Below are positions 48,101-56,600 of a DNA stretch of 64,000 nucleotides, in pieces; the stretch's first letter is position 1, and each line of letters starts with the position of its first letter. Source of the DNA: a virus; the IMG/VR virus record IMGVR_UViG_3300044645_001738, positions 19,978 through 83,977 of that record. The stretch is one strand, 5' to 3'. The position numbers and the translations under genes were made by a program. The notes beneath the pieces are model-generated. The model saw only the letters and a program-made list of their open reading frames with translations. It ran no database searches and was not told where the DNA came from.

Positions 48101-48910
48101 TCAGCTGACAGTGCGGCCAAGCAGGTAAGCTTCGATGTCTTCGTAGCCAGGGGCAATGTCAGGCTGGACGTAGCAGGTTTCCACAACCAGGTAACCAATA
48201 CGACCGGCGGCGGCGTCACCGCTGGAGATGTAGAAACCACCGGAAGTTGTGGTGGAGTTTGCAGTTTCCTTAGCAAACACACGCATCGTGGTCGCGGCAG
48301 TAACCGGGTAGTTCACCACGGAACCAGAGACACCAGCGGCGCCAGTAGCGGTCAGGAAGGCGTTGGTACCATAACCGGCAGTGCCGCCAGCGAAGTAGAT
48401 TTCGCCAGCTTGGAGGCCGGAAACAGTGGAAGTTAGGTTGGCTTGAATCACGCCTTCACCCACGCCAGAAGCGGCGACAGGTGCACCACCGTTGCTGCGA
48501 CCGAACGAAATGACGTTACCGGTAGCGGCATACACACCAGAGGCAACACGACCGTCACCCCAACCAGAGGCAACCGAAATGGCGGTGCGGTACACGTAAG
48601 CAGGCAGTGTGCTGCTGCCAGAGATCACCATGCCCGTGATGTCGGGACGAGTGTCATCCTGACGATAGGGAGAAGGAACGATCACAGCAGCGGAGTTGAC
48701 GCTACCAGCACCAGAGGTGGTTGTCACTGCGACATAGCCACGCTGCTGGAAATAACGGTAACCAGGCAGAGCAAGGACCGAGGTGGGGCCACCAAGGGAG
48801 CTGTCGAGAGCAGTACCGCCTTCGACAACAGAGTCAATGTTCTTGTACCAGCCGTTCAGGGGTTCTGCCCAGTTGCCTGGGAAGATTTTTTTAGCGGACA
48901 AATAGGTCAT
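48101..48910 (-). CDS. Putative head or virion protein
   Basis: A 269-residue beta-type, Ala/Gly/Ser/Thr-rich protein (SSLGGPTSVLALPGYRYFQQ). It directly follows the major capsid gene in the minus-strand operon, where decoration proteins and minor head proteins often lie. No family is recognised. Confidence 0.62.
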   Translation of the reverse strand: MTYLSAKKIFPGNWAEPLNGWYKNIDSVVEGGTALDSSLGGPTSVLALPGYRYFQQRGYVAVTTTSGAGSVNSAAVIVPSPYRQDDTRPDITGMVISGSSTLPAYVYRTAISVASGWGDGRVASGVYAATGNVISFGRSNGGAPVAASGVGEGVIQANLTSTVSGLQAGEIYFAGGTAGYGTNAFLTATGAAGVSGSVVNYPVTAATTMRVFAKETANSTTTSGGFYISSGDAAAGRIGYLVVETCYVQPDIAPGYEDIEAYLLGRTVS

Positions 48911-48945
48911 TTATTTTTCCTTTTGTTAGTTGTTTACGTTATTGA

Positions 48946-50109
48946 TCAGATGTTACCGTCATCTTGCACGAAGCTGAACGCGGTGGTCACAAAGTCCTTG
49001 TTCAGGATTTCAAAACCGGCGTACAGTTGCCAAATAAGAATGATGAAACGGCTGAAATCGTCGTTGTTGTTGATGAGCACCTGGGCGTTCGGGCCACCGA
49101 TACCAACGCCAATCGCTTGAGGACCGAAGAAGTAACCTTGAGCGGCTTCTTTCACGTTATAGGTAGAACCACCGTCAAAGGAAGTGCTGATGCTCTTGAT
49201 CGGGAAGTTGGTGGATTCGAAGAACTTAACGCCTTCAAACTGCACACCAGTAGGCATAACAGGTTCGCCAGCCAGGAAGTAGGCTTGACCGGCCTGGGGG
49301 CCTTGGTAGAAGCTGGCGTTGTTAGGCAGCATGGGGTTGCCCATGTACATGCCTTGACCAGGATTACCAGCGTAACGGGCGATCTCACGGAAGTCAGGGT
49401 CACGACGCAGGTGCATCATGAACGTGGGATCGCAAATACAACGATACAGACCATCGGCATAGGTCGGAACGTTGCGCTTGCGCAGGTCCTTAACAACGGT
49501 CAGCAGGTCAGTACGCACCTGGAACTGCTGCAGGTCAGCGGTGTATTCAGTACCAGTGTAGGAAATACGACCGGAAGAATCCTTAACCTTGTTACCAGCG
49601 AAGTAGTAACCGCCTTGAGTTGTAGAGGCTGCACCGTTGGCTTCAGCTTTGGACAGTTCATCAATGAACACGCGGTCACGCCACCGGCGATAGTCGTCAA
49701 GCAGCGTCAGGCTACCGATCGACTGGTGGAACATATTCAGGTTGCCGGTATCCAGCAGCATGCGCTGAGCGGTAACCAGAGTTTCGCGAGCAATCTTGAA
49801 TGTGCTAGGCTGAGTCGGGTCGCCCGGATCCGCAGGACCCGTGTACTCCTTAAGCACCACCAGAACTTTCTCTTTGGTGATGTTACGGCTGTTAGCGGTA
49901 CCGATCGTTTGGTCAGCAATACGCTCACGGCTGTCCTTAGTACCAGGGGTACCCCAGAACTTGTAGCGGTCCAACTGAACGGTTTGACCAGGCTGACGTG
50001 TGAAGTCGTGGACAACCACGGGCTCCACAGCCATCTCAGCGATGTACGCAGGGTGGGGACGATAAAGTTCCGCACCTAAAATCTTTGGAAAGTCGTTATC
50101 AATAAACAC
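48946..50109 (-). CDS. Major capsid protein (candidate)
   Basis: A 387-residue protein encoded by a gene with strong GGAGG ten bases before the GTG start at 50109. Location after portal and scaffold genes, the length, and a fold-like mix (GTKDSRERIADQTIG, FYQGPQAGQAYFLAGE) are typical of an HK97-type major capsid protein. No direct family match was checked. A short hairpin lies upstream of it. Confidence 0.75.
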   Translation of the reverse strand: MFIDNDFPKILGAELYRPHPAYIAEMAVEPVVVHDFTRQPGQTVQLDRYKFWGTPGTKDSRERIADQTIGTANSRNITKEKVLVVLKEYTGPADPGDPTQPSTFKIARETLVTAQRMLLDTGNLNMFHQSIGSLTLLDDYRRWRDRVFIDELSKAEANGAASTTQGGYYFAGNKVKDSSGRISYTGTEYTADLQQFQVRTDLLTVVKDLRKRNVPTYADGLYRCICDPTFMMHLRRDPDFREIARYAGNPGQGMYMGNPMLPNNASFYQGPQAGQAYFLAGEPVMPTGVQFEGVKFFESTNFPIKSISTSFDGGSTYNVKEAAQGYFFGPQAIGVGIGGPNAQVLINNNDDFSRFIILIWQLYAGFEILNKDFVTTAFSFVQDDGNI

Positions 50110-50160
50110 TTTGTTTTATCCTCCAGTGTCGCAGGAAGTGTGTTGTCAGGTGAAAGATTC

Positions 50161-50176
50161 AGACATGATTATGTCT
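50161..50176. other. Hairpin upstream of the capsid gene
   Basis: AGACAT and ATGTCT form a perfect 6-bp inverted repeat around GATT in the leader of the capsid gene. It may influence mRNA stability or processing; no T run is present. Confidence 0.35.
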
Positions 50177-50228
50177 TATCTAACACAAATTTTAGCAGCC
50201 GATAATTTATTTAATTACCGGCATTAAA

Positions 50229-51215
50229 TCATTCCATTACAAACAGTTTGTTTGCAACGGTTTGAGGCTGAGCTTGGTTCAGGACGCGCCAGGCATTCTG
50301 AGGATCGCGATTCATCATCTCGCCAAAAGTGCCCCAGAAATTCTCAGGTGCTTGCGGAGCAGCAGCTGTCGGGGGAGCAGGGAAGTTGCCAGCTTGGAAC
50401 TGACCAATCGACTGGGTCGGATAACCGCGTGTCTCAAGTTCCTGCTCGTTTTCGTACACAGGGTACGGACCTTCAGGACCAAAGAACTTAAGCGTGTAAT
50501 CGCTCAGAACATCGGGATTGGTAAGGATCTCGTTGTAGGCAAGATTCTCTTGATGCTCGTTAACAGCGAAATTAGCGTAACCCTTGATGGTATCAGCGGC
50601 GCGGTTTCCCCACGCGACGGCGCTGTCCAGCATTTGCTCCAGGTTTAGAGCGTAGTTGTTCAGCACTGCCGGAGCTTCGATCCCGAACGCGTCCATCACG
50701 TACCGACTGTCCTGGCTCATTCCCAGGAGGTCCGCCATTTGGCTTGCCGCCTCCTGCAAGGATTGATTGGAGGAGGTTGGGGAATAGCTGGGCGAGTATG
50801 CCTGGTTGGGAGACCAAGTCTGCGGAGCCGATTGTTGCGTAGCTTGGCTGCTGTACTGTCCGTAATTGGCCGGGGTATACGCCGTCGTCGGCTGCGAGGG
50901 TTGACCCTGGAACGGGGATTGGACTGGTGCGCTCAGCAGATTCACCACCTTGTTGAACGCCGATTCCCAGGGATTCCCCGCCGAGTCCGCCGCCGGTTGG
51001 GATTGGGGGGCGTACTGAGTAGGGCTGGATTGGTAGCTGGGGGCTGCCTGAGGTACCGCTTGGGGGTAACTGGTACCCACCTGATACGCCACCGGAGCCG
51101 GAGCCTGGTAGCTGGCCGGAGCTGCTTGCGGTGCTGCCACCACGTAGCTGCTCGGCGCGACGGCCACTGGTGCTTGGCTCGTCTGTGGGATCGATTGGAC
51201 GGTAGCGTCCTGCAT
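50229..51215 (-). CDS. Scaffold-like protein
   Basis: A 328-residue protein. The first 180 residues are Gln, Pro, Ala and Ser-rich (VAAPQAAPASYQAPAPVAYQ), then a helical part with NPWESAFNKVVNLL and a second helical stretch (LEQMLDSAVAWGNRAADTIK). Pro/Gln-rich proteins with helical ends, encoded between portal and capsid genes, are typical scaffolds. The start at ATG 51215 has AAAAGGAG seven bases upstream. The gene overlaps the end of the portal gene by 623 bases. Confidence 0.75.
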   Translation of the reverse strand: MQDATVQSIPQTSQAPVAVAPSSYVVAAPQAAPASYQAPAPVAYQVGTSYPQAVPQAAPSYQSSPTQYAPQSQPAADSAGNPWESAFNKVVNLLSAPVQSPFQGQPSQPTTAYTPANYGQYSSQATQQSAPQTWSPNQAYSPSYSPTSSNQSLQEAASQMADLLGMSQDSRYVMDAFGIEAPAVLNNYALNLEQMLDSAVAWGNRAADTIKGYANFAVNEHQENLAYNEILTNPDVLSDYTLKFFGPEGPYPVYENEQELETRGYPTQSIGQFQAGNFPAPPTAAAPQAPENFWGTFGEMMNRDPQNAWRVLNQAQPQTVANKLFVME

Positions 51216-52965
51216 AACTCATCTCCTTTTGTAAAGCTTCTAAAGTGCGATATAGATAGGGTGTTAAATCTAATCGCGGGTCCGCAGCCATCGGTAAATC
51301 CGGTGATTGCGGATGGGGAGTTTGCATCATTCCCCCCACAAGGCGAGCAAATTGAGAGTATGCACCCTGCAATTCATTCACCATTCTGAACGGAAACCCA
51401 GATAACATCTCGGCCCGTTCCTCATCCGTCTTGGACGGGAAGAGGTATTTCAGTGCCTCAATGCTATCAACACCTAACTCCTGTAAGTTGCGTACCACGA
51501 TGGAGTTGTTCAGGATGTCTTGAGTGGAATCCTCATAAACAGGTCCAAGCCAACGCCACTGCATGGTCACATCGCCATCTGGAATCAAACCAGAAACACC
51601 GGGCGGAATCTGCTGCGTTTGAAGGCAAGCCATCATCAACTGCTTGACCTGATCATCAAATGCACTCATGGCATCGTTGTACGCTGCCAAGTCTTCCGCA
51701 CTAGATTCCTCTGGGAGATCCAGGGGTTTTTCTAATCCTGCAGCAGCGGCCAGCGTCTCCCTGAACAGACGTTCTTCCTGGTAGATGATCAGTTCAAAAC
51801 AACGGCAAATACCGTAAGTGTAAATAGCGATTGCCTTTTTCTTGGACGTGGCAGAAACACGACCAAACAGTGACTTGTACTCAGTTGCAGTCACGCCTGC
51901 AGAAATTGACAGTTCGTCAACGCCACCCAGGGCAGTGCGAATCTCTTCTCGGTACTGACGTGCGAAAGAATTCTGGTCGCCAGTGATGGCATCAGGAACA
52001 ATGTAACCAACACGGTCGTTTGGTTCCAGGTTTGCAATGACGCGTGGAACTCTGATCTGTCCGTCAATACCACGGTGAATGGGATCAGCCTTGAATCGGG
52101 ATTGACTCAGTCCACTGGGACCACTGAACCCAGAGTTAGCTGCGATAGAAGGACGCTGGACAACGTTCTCGCCACCGGCCTCCATAAGGTCAGTCTTGGG
52201 CCTGGAGGAAAGAAGCGTGGGGTTACCAAAGAACTGCACGTTCTTACGCATGGTACGAACCATTTCATCATGCGTACAGATGTGATTGGCTAACGCTTCA
52301 AATTCACCAACACCTTCAGTAGAGAAACCCTTGACGTTGTGGAAAATTTCTACGCAAGGAATAAAGCCCAGCGTATTTTTGAACGTTTTTGTCCTACCGA
52401 AATTTGCTTGGTAGTTGCTATCAAACGACAGCTCGCCTTCCGAGTGCGTTTCTTCAATCGTTTTGCGTTTGATGGAAAGGCGGATGTAACGCTTTGCACC
52501 GCCCCGCCCCATGGTGGCCGGACCACTTAAACTTGCGGAATCAATGTCCTGCTGGTAACCAAACCCGTTCTTGACCTTGTAGCTGTAAATAATTACAACT
52601 TCATCAAGCTCGCCATCAATGTTGTAATAGCTACGATATTCGTGCTTACGAAAGTAGTAAAGACGATAGTTGTTCTGAGTTGGACGGATGTAAAGAAGAC
52701 CTTGCCCATCACAAAGTGAATAATCCCAGATTGAATCGAAGCGGATGTCGAGAGAGTTGTATTTGATTACACGGTCAATAAAGTCTTTGCGCTGATTACC
52801 AAAGTTATCTTGCACAGGAAAAAACTCGACACCCTGGCGGATGCCGAATAATTTCATCTGCGCCAGGTGTGAAGCTACGACGCCAGTGTCAATCATTGAC
52901 CCGCCGTCTTTTTCAAGATACGAGTCAATAATTTCCTTGAGTCTAGACTTAGCGTCGACGGCCAT
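50593..52965 (-). CDS. Portal protein
   Basis: A 790-residue protein. The N-terminal 580 residues have portal character: alternate helix and strand, AGVTATEYKSLFGRVSATSK in the core and helices rich in Arg and Glu. Portal rings form the dodecameric channel for DNA entry and exit. Location downstream of large terminase and upstream of scaffold fits. The last 207 codons are low-complexity (GGSTASSSGQLPGSGSGG) and share DNA with the scaffold gene in a different frame, so the true C-terminus is uncertain. Confidence 0.8.
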   Translation of the reverse strand: MAVDAKSRLKEIIDSYLEKDGGSMIDTGVVASHLAQMKLFGIRQGVEFFPVQDNFGNQRKDFIDRVIKYNSLDIRFDSIWDYSLCDGQGLLYIRPTQNNYRLYYFRKHEYRSYYNIDGELDEVVIIYSYKVKNGFGYQQDIDSASLSGPATMGRGGAKRYIRLSIKRKTIEETHSEGELSFDSNYQANFGRTKTFKNTLGFIPCVEIFHNVKGFSTEGVGEFEALANHICTHDEMVRTMRKNVQFFGNPTLLSSRPKTDLMEAGGENVVQRPSIAANSGFSGPSGLSQSRFKADPIHRGIDGQIRVPRVIANLEPNDRVGYIVPDAITGDQNSFARQYREEIRTALGGVDELSISAGVTATEYKSLFGRVSATSKKKAIAIYTYGICRCFELIIYQEERLFRETLAAAAGLEKPLDLPEESSAEDLAAYNDAMSAFDDQVKQLMMACLQTQQIPPGVSGLIPDGDVTMQWRWLGPVYEDSTQDILNNSIVVRNLQELGVDSIEALKYLFPSKTDEERAEMLSGFPFRMVNELQGAYSQFARLVGGMMQTPHPQSPDLPMAADPRLDLTPYLYRTLEALQKEMSYAGRYRPIDPTDEPSTSGRRAEQLRGGSTASSSGQLPGSGSGGVSGGYQLPPSGTSGSPQLPIQPYSVRPPIPTGGGLGGESLGIGVQQGGESAERTSPIPVPGSTLAADDGVYPGQLRTVQQPSYATIGSADLVSQPGILAQLFPNLLQSILAGGGKPNGGPPGNEPGQSVRDGRVRDRSSGSAEQLRSKPGANAGQRRRVGKPRR

Positions 52966-53111
52966 TAACTATTTTCCTTTTTCTTTGACTCAATCTTAGC
53001 AGCTTTTGCCTGCTTCTTAAGGTCTAACCATTTGCCAAAATACACCAGTTCGGCAGAGGAATAAAGCTCTGGATGATGCAGCGCTTGCTTTACAAGTTTT
53101 TTAGTTTTCAT
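52965..53111 (-). CDS. Tiny basic helical protein
   Basis: A 48-residue protein (MKTKKLVKQALHHPELYSSA) with Lys-rich ends. The stop codon overlaps the portal ATG (TAATG). Short proteins with this HPELYS pattern are common immediately upstream of portal genes in cyanophages, from memory. Role unknown. Confidence 0.62.
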   Translation of the reverse strand: MKTKKLVKQALHHPELYSSAELVYFGKWLDLKKQAKAAKIESKKKENS

Positions 53112-53120
53112 AGCGTTTCC

Positions 53121-53339
53121 TCACGAAACAAACTTGGATTGGAACCCGGCTGGCAACTGCTCAGCGTCAGCCACTCCCTGAAGATTGCCAACAGCACCGG
53201 GTAAATTGCTGGAACCAAACGCCGAAGGGAATTTTTTAAATTTTGCGCCGGGGGGAGTGTCGAAACTTGGGTTAACAGCAAGTAGGCCACCCTGGTTACC
53301 AGGGGCTCCAGGGACGTTAGATTCTCCGCCGTAATACAT
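53121..53339 (-). CDS. Small Gly/Pro-rich protein
   Basis: A 72-residue protein (MYYGGESNVPGAPGNQGGLL) with no domain, rich in Gly, Pro and Phe, probably extended. It may be a minor structural protein. It is between the large terminase block and the portal gene. Confidence 0.58.
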   Translation of the reverse strand: MYYGGESNVPGAPGNQGGLLAVNPSFDTPPGAKFKKFPSAFGSSNLPGAVGNLQGVADAEQLPAGFQSKFVS

Positions 53340-53363
53340 GTGCTTATCTTGTTTTCCCTTATT

Positions 53364-53546
53364 CTAGTCCTCTAAAACTTCGTAACCAGACGCGTCATTT
53401 ACCTTAGAAATTACGATACCTTCGCCGCGTACATCCCAATTCAAGACATCGCCTTCTTGCCAACCCAACTCTTCGATTACTTCATCAGGCAAAACAATAT
53501 ATTGATCTCCGTTTTCGTCCTCTTGTACTTCAAGGATGTAACTCAT
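53364..53546 (-). CDS. AbrB/SpoVT-type DNA-binding protein
   Basis: A 60-residue swapped-hairpin AbrB-type protein: QYIVLPDEVIEELGWQEGDV followed by VLNWDVRGEGIVISKV. Such domains bind DNA as dimers and act as antitoxins or regulators. No toxin gene lies beside it. It overlaps its neighbour by four bases, so a virion-gene regulator is possible. Confidence 0.72.
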   Translation of the reverse strand: MSYILEVQEDENGDQYIVLPDEVIEELGWQEGDVLNWDVRGEGIVISKVNDASGYEVLED

Positions 53547-53815
53547 TTGGTCAAAAGCTTTTCCATCAGTTTATCAAGCTTATTATTGATCTCGCGAAAA
53601 TTGTTGTGCATTTCTTGAATTTCCCTTAAGAAGTCCACCTTGAGCACGTAGTCTAGTGGCATGCGGTTGACTTGGTCTTCCAAGAGATCCACTCTTCGGT
53701 TTTGTGAATTAAGTCTTTCGCCCAGGCGGCTCATAAGCTTACTCATTGCCCAGGAGCCACCTGTCGCAGCTGAGATCACTGCCGTAAGAGCAATAGCTAA
53801 ATACTCTGGTCCCAC
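53543..53815 (-). CDS. Membrane protein with coiled-coil tail
   Basis: A 90-residue protein with an N-terminal hydrophobic helix (EYLAIALTAVISAATGGSWA) and a helical, coiled-coil-prone tail (LNSQNRRVDLLEDQVNRM, FREINNKLDKLMEKL). It may be a holin or spanin-like protein, given its single N-terminal membrane helix. It lies between AbrB-like and large terminase genes. Confidence 0.6.
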   Translation of the reverse strand: MGPEYLAIALTAVISAATGGSWAMSKLMSRLGERLNSQNRRVDLLEDQVNRMPLDYVLKVDFLREIQEMHNNFREINNKLDKLMEKLLTK

Positions 53816-53844
53816 GAATCCAAGGTTTTTTAATATTCTAAGAG

Positions 53845-55374
53845 TCAGTAATCAAGGTGAAGCTGTCCTTTTCTTGCTAATCCAGTAACAAGCCAGACGA
53901 GAGCGTCAACACAATCGTCGTGACTACTTACGCCAAAGTTGGTAAGCTCTTCAAACATATTGGTGAAATTACGAAAACGATTGAAGATGATCTTGCGGTC
54001 CTCAAACATACCCATAATGCCACGGAAGCGAGCCAACTTATCTGCCCTGAAACCTTTGACGGGATGCCAAATCAAATTGTAAAGACCTTCATTGTTCAAG
54101 CAAACACGTTTGAAGTCTGCCTCCAGGGATGCCTGGTACTGTACGGCCTCACTCCAAATGTCGCACGTTGAATAGCTGGGGTAATACAAACCGCTTTGTT
54201 CGTCTTTGGCAATCACTGACCAATCATTCAACAACTCCTTGAGGGCATCAAGTTTTTCAAGGTTACCCATGACGCGAATACGTCGGTAATCAATGATATG
54301 AATGCGGTCGCCAATGCGACCACCAAGAATCATAACCGTGTAATCGTTTTTCTCTTTAGTGCCAGCGGAGAGGTCAACCCCAACTCCAAGGGCGTCAAAC
54401 TCCGTTGCAATTTCCGCTTTTACAATCAACTCCGGAGCCAACGAAAGTTCGTTCTGCCGGATGACTTGATTCATGTACTGGAACGAGAAAGCAATTGGTG
54501 CCTGCCGTTTTTTCTCCTTCAGGTAATCCAATGACCACATGTCCGGCCAATACGATTCCTCTTCGCCAGTGATGGGATTGTTTTGAATTGCTGAAAGGAT
54601 AATCTGTTGCCAGTTGTTTTGTTCGTTGAATGTTGTGGAGTGAATGTCATCGTGTCTGAAGCGAGTACCAAGACAGATTGCTCGTGCACCTTCAAACATG
54701 GTGGGTGCAATCACAGCATTCCAGTTGTCCTGCATCTGTTTCCTGATGTCAGGGTTGGCAATATCTGCGGCTGACTTAATGGCGTCATCAATCATGACCA
54801 AGTGCGAACGCTTGGAAGTCACCGAACCCTTGAGGCCTGCTGCGCAAAGCGTAAACTGTTCGTCACCTGTTACGTCAATGCCAGCAAACTTGTGATCAAT
54901 TGACCAGTACTCATTACTGGTGGCGTTCTTCAGAAGGCGAACTTTAGGGAAAACCTCTTGGTATCGTTTGCTTTCAATGATGCGTTTGATGGTGGAAGAT
55001 TTGGAACGAGCAATGTCAACCGTATAGGACAGATACAGAATCTGCAGTGGCAGCCCTGCGTGCGTGTGGATGCCAATGGCCCACGCCGTAAGCAGACCCA
55101 ACACTGTGGACTTGGCAGAACCCCTGGGCGCCAGGAGATCCACATTGGGACCAGCGATCTTAATGAGGCAACTGCTATCCTCCTCTGTGACGAAGTGTCG
55201 ATGCCAGTTGAGGTGATGAGCAGCCGGTGGTTTATCTGCTACGTATTCACAGAAGAAGCCAAAATCTTCCTGGGCTTTCTTCAGTGCTTCTGCGTTACGT
55301 GGCTTGCGTATTTGCTGTCTGCGTGCGGCGGCTTGAGCATTGCGGCGGTAAGCAAGATGCGTATAGCTTGGCAC
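53845..55374 (-). CDS. terL: Large terminase subunit
   Basis: A 509-residue protein with the full terminase pattern. The ATPase has Walker A APRGSAKST at 82-90 and Walker B HLVMIDDA at 191-198. The RNase H-like nuclease has GVGVDLSAG at about 331-338, with Asp334, and DDCVDALVW near the end. It cuts the DNA concatemer and pumps it into the head. The portal, scaffold and capsid genes follow in order on the same strand. Confidence 0.92.
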   Translation of the reverse strand: MPSYTHLAYRRNAQAAARRQQIRKPRNAEALKKAQEDFGFFCEYVADKPPAAHHLNWHRHFVTEEDSSCLIKIAGPNVDLLAPRGSAKSTVLGLLTAWAIGIHTHAGLPLQILYLSYTVDIARSKSSTIKRIIESKRYQEVFPKVRLLKNATSNEYWSIDHKFAGIDVTGDEQFTLCAAGLKGSVTSKRSHLVMIDDAIKSAADIANPDIRKQMQDNWNAVIAPTMFEGARAICLGTRFRHDDIHSTTFNEQNNWQQIILSAIQNNPITGEEESYWPDMWSLDYLKEKKRQAPIAFSFQYMNQVIRQNELSLAPELIVKAEIATEFDALGVGVDLSAGTKEKNDYTVMILGGRIGDRIHIIDYRRIRVMGNLEKLDALKELLNDWSVIAKDEQSGLYYPSYSTCDIWSEAVQYQASLEADFKRVCLNNEGLYNLIWHPVKGFRADKLARFRGIMGMFEDRKIIFNRFRNFTNMFEELTNFGVSSHDDCVDALVWLVTGLARKGQLHLDY

Positions 55375-55406
55375 AGCAGTAATTCAGAGTATCACTGAAT
55401 ACTACC

Positions 55407-55571
55407 TTACTTTTTGTCTTCTTGTTTTTTGGCCTTTTGCTTTTGATACTTACGTGCTTTTTCTAAAGCGGCCTTACGCTTTTCCTTGTCCGACATCTCA
55501 GTGCCGTCTTCTTTCTTCGCATCTTTTTTCTTAAGGTGCGCAAGAAACTGCGGAGGAACTTTACCAGCCAT
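55407..55571 (-). CDS. Tiny lysine-rich protein
   Basis: A 54-residue, highly basic protein (MAGKVPPQFLAHLKKKDAKK) with a Lys-rich helix. Located just upstream of the large terminase gene. Similar short proteins are common in related cyanophages, from memory. It may bind DNA during packaging. Confidence 0.6.
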   Translation of the reverse strand: MAGKVPPQFLAHLKKKDAKKEDGTEMSDKEKRKAALEKARKYQKQKAKKQEDKK

Positions 55572-55625
55572 TTAAATCAGTTATCTGTTAACAATGTTGT
55601 ATTGCACCTCAATATTTTAAGGCAG

Positions 55626-56159
55626 TTATTCGTCAAGTTGCATTTTTGCCCACACACTCATGGTCGCTTCTTCCAGGGGGATCTCAATGGGATCATCCTT
55701 GAAGACGGATAGGAGTTCACGAATGGCACGATCGGCACCAGCCATTAACAGGCCTTTGCGATCTTTCATGCCAGTGAATCGGTCAATTTGTTCGATGTGA
55801 CCACGAATTTCTTTTTGCATTGACGCAATGCGAGCAACGCCCGCATCACGTTTAACATTGCCGTTCTCAACATCTTCACGGAGTTTGCGAACATCCTCCT
55901 GCATCTCGTCAATTTCGTACAGAAGTTTTTGACGATGGTCAGCCTTTGGGTAATTGTTTTGCACCCAAAGCTCACACGCAGTAATGCTACCTGTATACCG
56001 CAAGAACCGGGCATACAAGTAGACTTCGACTACAGAATAGTTGTTGCTGGCGAAAGAGCAAAATGTTTCCTGAGTTGACGCATCGAGATTGTCAACCCAT
56101 GAATCAAATAACTCAATATCGATAAGCTCGTTGGGCCTGCCCGTAATCCCGCTCTTCAT
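55626..56159 (-). CDS. terS: Small terminase subunit (candidate)
   Basis: A 177-residue protein when started at ATG 56159; the frame is open from 56285. It is helical, with DLEST-type early helices (ELFDSWVDNLDASTQETFCS) and a coiled-coil-prone middle (LLYEIDEMQEDVRKLREDVE), and lies just upstream of the large terminase, the standard terS position. The DNA-binding part would be the N-terminal helix region. It overlaps the next gene upstream by 47 bases. Confidence 0.6.
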   Translation of the reverse strand: MKSGITGRPNELIDIELFDSWVDNLDASTQETFCSFASNNYSVVEVYLYARFLRYTGSITACELWVQNNYPKADHRQKLLYEIDEMQEDVRKLREDVENGNVKRDAGVARIASMQKEIRGHIEQIDRFTGMKDRKGLLMAGADRAIRELLSVFKDDPIEIPLEEATMSVWAKMQLDE

Positions 56160-56361
56160 CGCGTTGCTTGAACTGCTGGCCTTGTTCGGCAGAGCTACGT
56201 TGTTCTTCTGCGCCCTTACCGATGGTTTCACGTTCTTGTTCACCAGCAGTCTCCATTTTTTTCTTGGAAAATTCGTAAGCCACACCAGCAGCCTGGCGGT
56301 ACTTGTCTAGATCAAACCAGTCATCAACGTCTGTTTGACCAGCGGGTACACTGCTTGTCAT
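56113..56361 (-). CDS. Small charged protein upstream of terS
   Basis: An 82-residue Gln/Glu/Arg-rich protein, helical with repeats of AEQGQQFKQRDEERDYGQAQ. It overlaps the start of terS. No family is recognised; charged helical proteins of this type occur in the same place in related phages, from memory. Confidence 0.55.
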   Translation of the reverse strand: MTSSVPAGQTDVDDWFDLDKYRQAAGVAYEFSKKKMETAGEQERETIGKGAEEQRSSAEQGQQFKQRDEERDYGQAQRAYRY

Positions 56362-56385
56362 GGCTTAGATAGTTTACAAGAAAAA

Positions 56386-56559
56386 TCAGAAGTTGGACAT
56401 CATCGATGCCAGGCCCTGGGAGAAGATGTCGCGGCGACCTTCAACAGACTTTTGACGTTGTTGACGCCCCTTAGAGGCTTCAAGCCGATTCAGTAATTCC
56501 TGAAAACGATCAATGTTAAAATCTGTGGCCGTATCGGTTCCAGATAACTCGGTAGACAT
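56386..56559 (-). CDS. Small hypothetical protein
   Basis: A 57-residue protein (MSTELSGTDTATDFNIDRFQ) with an amphipathic helix (ELLNRLEASKGRQQRQKS) and Met-rich end. No family is recognised. Tightly packed between neighbouring genes in the virion block. Confidence 0.55.
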   Translation of the reverse strand: MSTELSGTDTATDFNIDRFQELLNRLEASKGRQQRQKSVEGRRDIFSQGLASMMSNF

Positions 56560-56600
56560 TTTGCAAAAGTGTTAACTAAATAAATTATAGCAATAACAAG

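Noticed and set aside
48964-50079. A 371-codon plus-strand open frame opposite the capsid gene
   Set aside because: It is antisense to a well-supported capsid gene, lacks a ribosome binding site and has no recognisable domain; long shadow frames are expected opposite GC-biased genes.
50739-51389. A 216-codon plus-strand frame, Arg- and Leu-rich
   Set aside because: It is antisense to both the portal and scaffold genes and has no start signal; the composition mirrors Pro/Gln-rich scaffold sequence.
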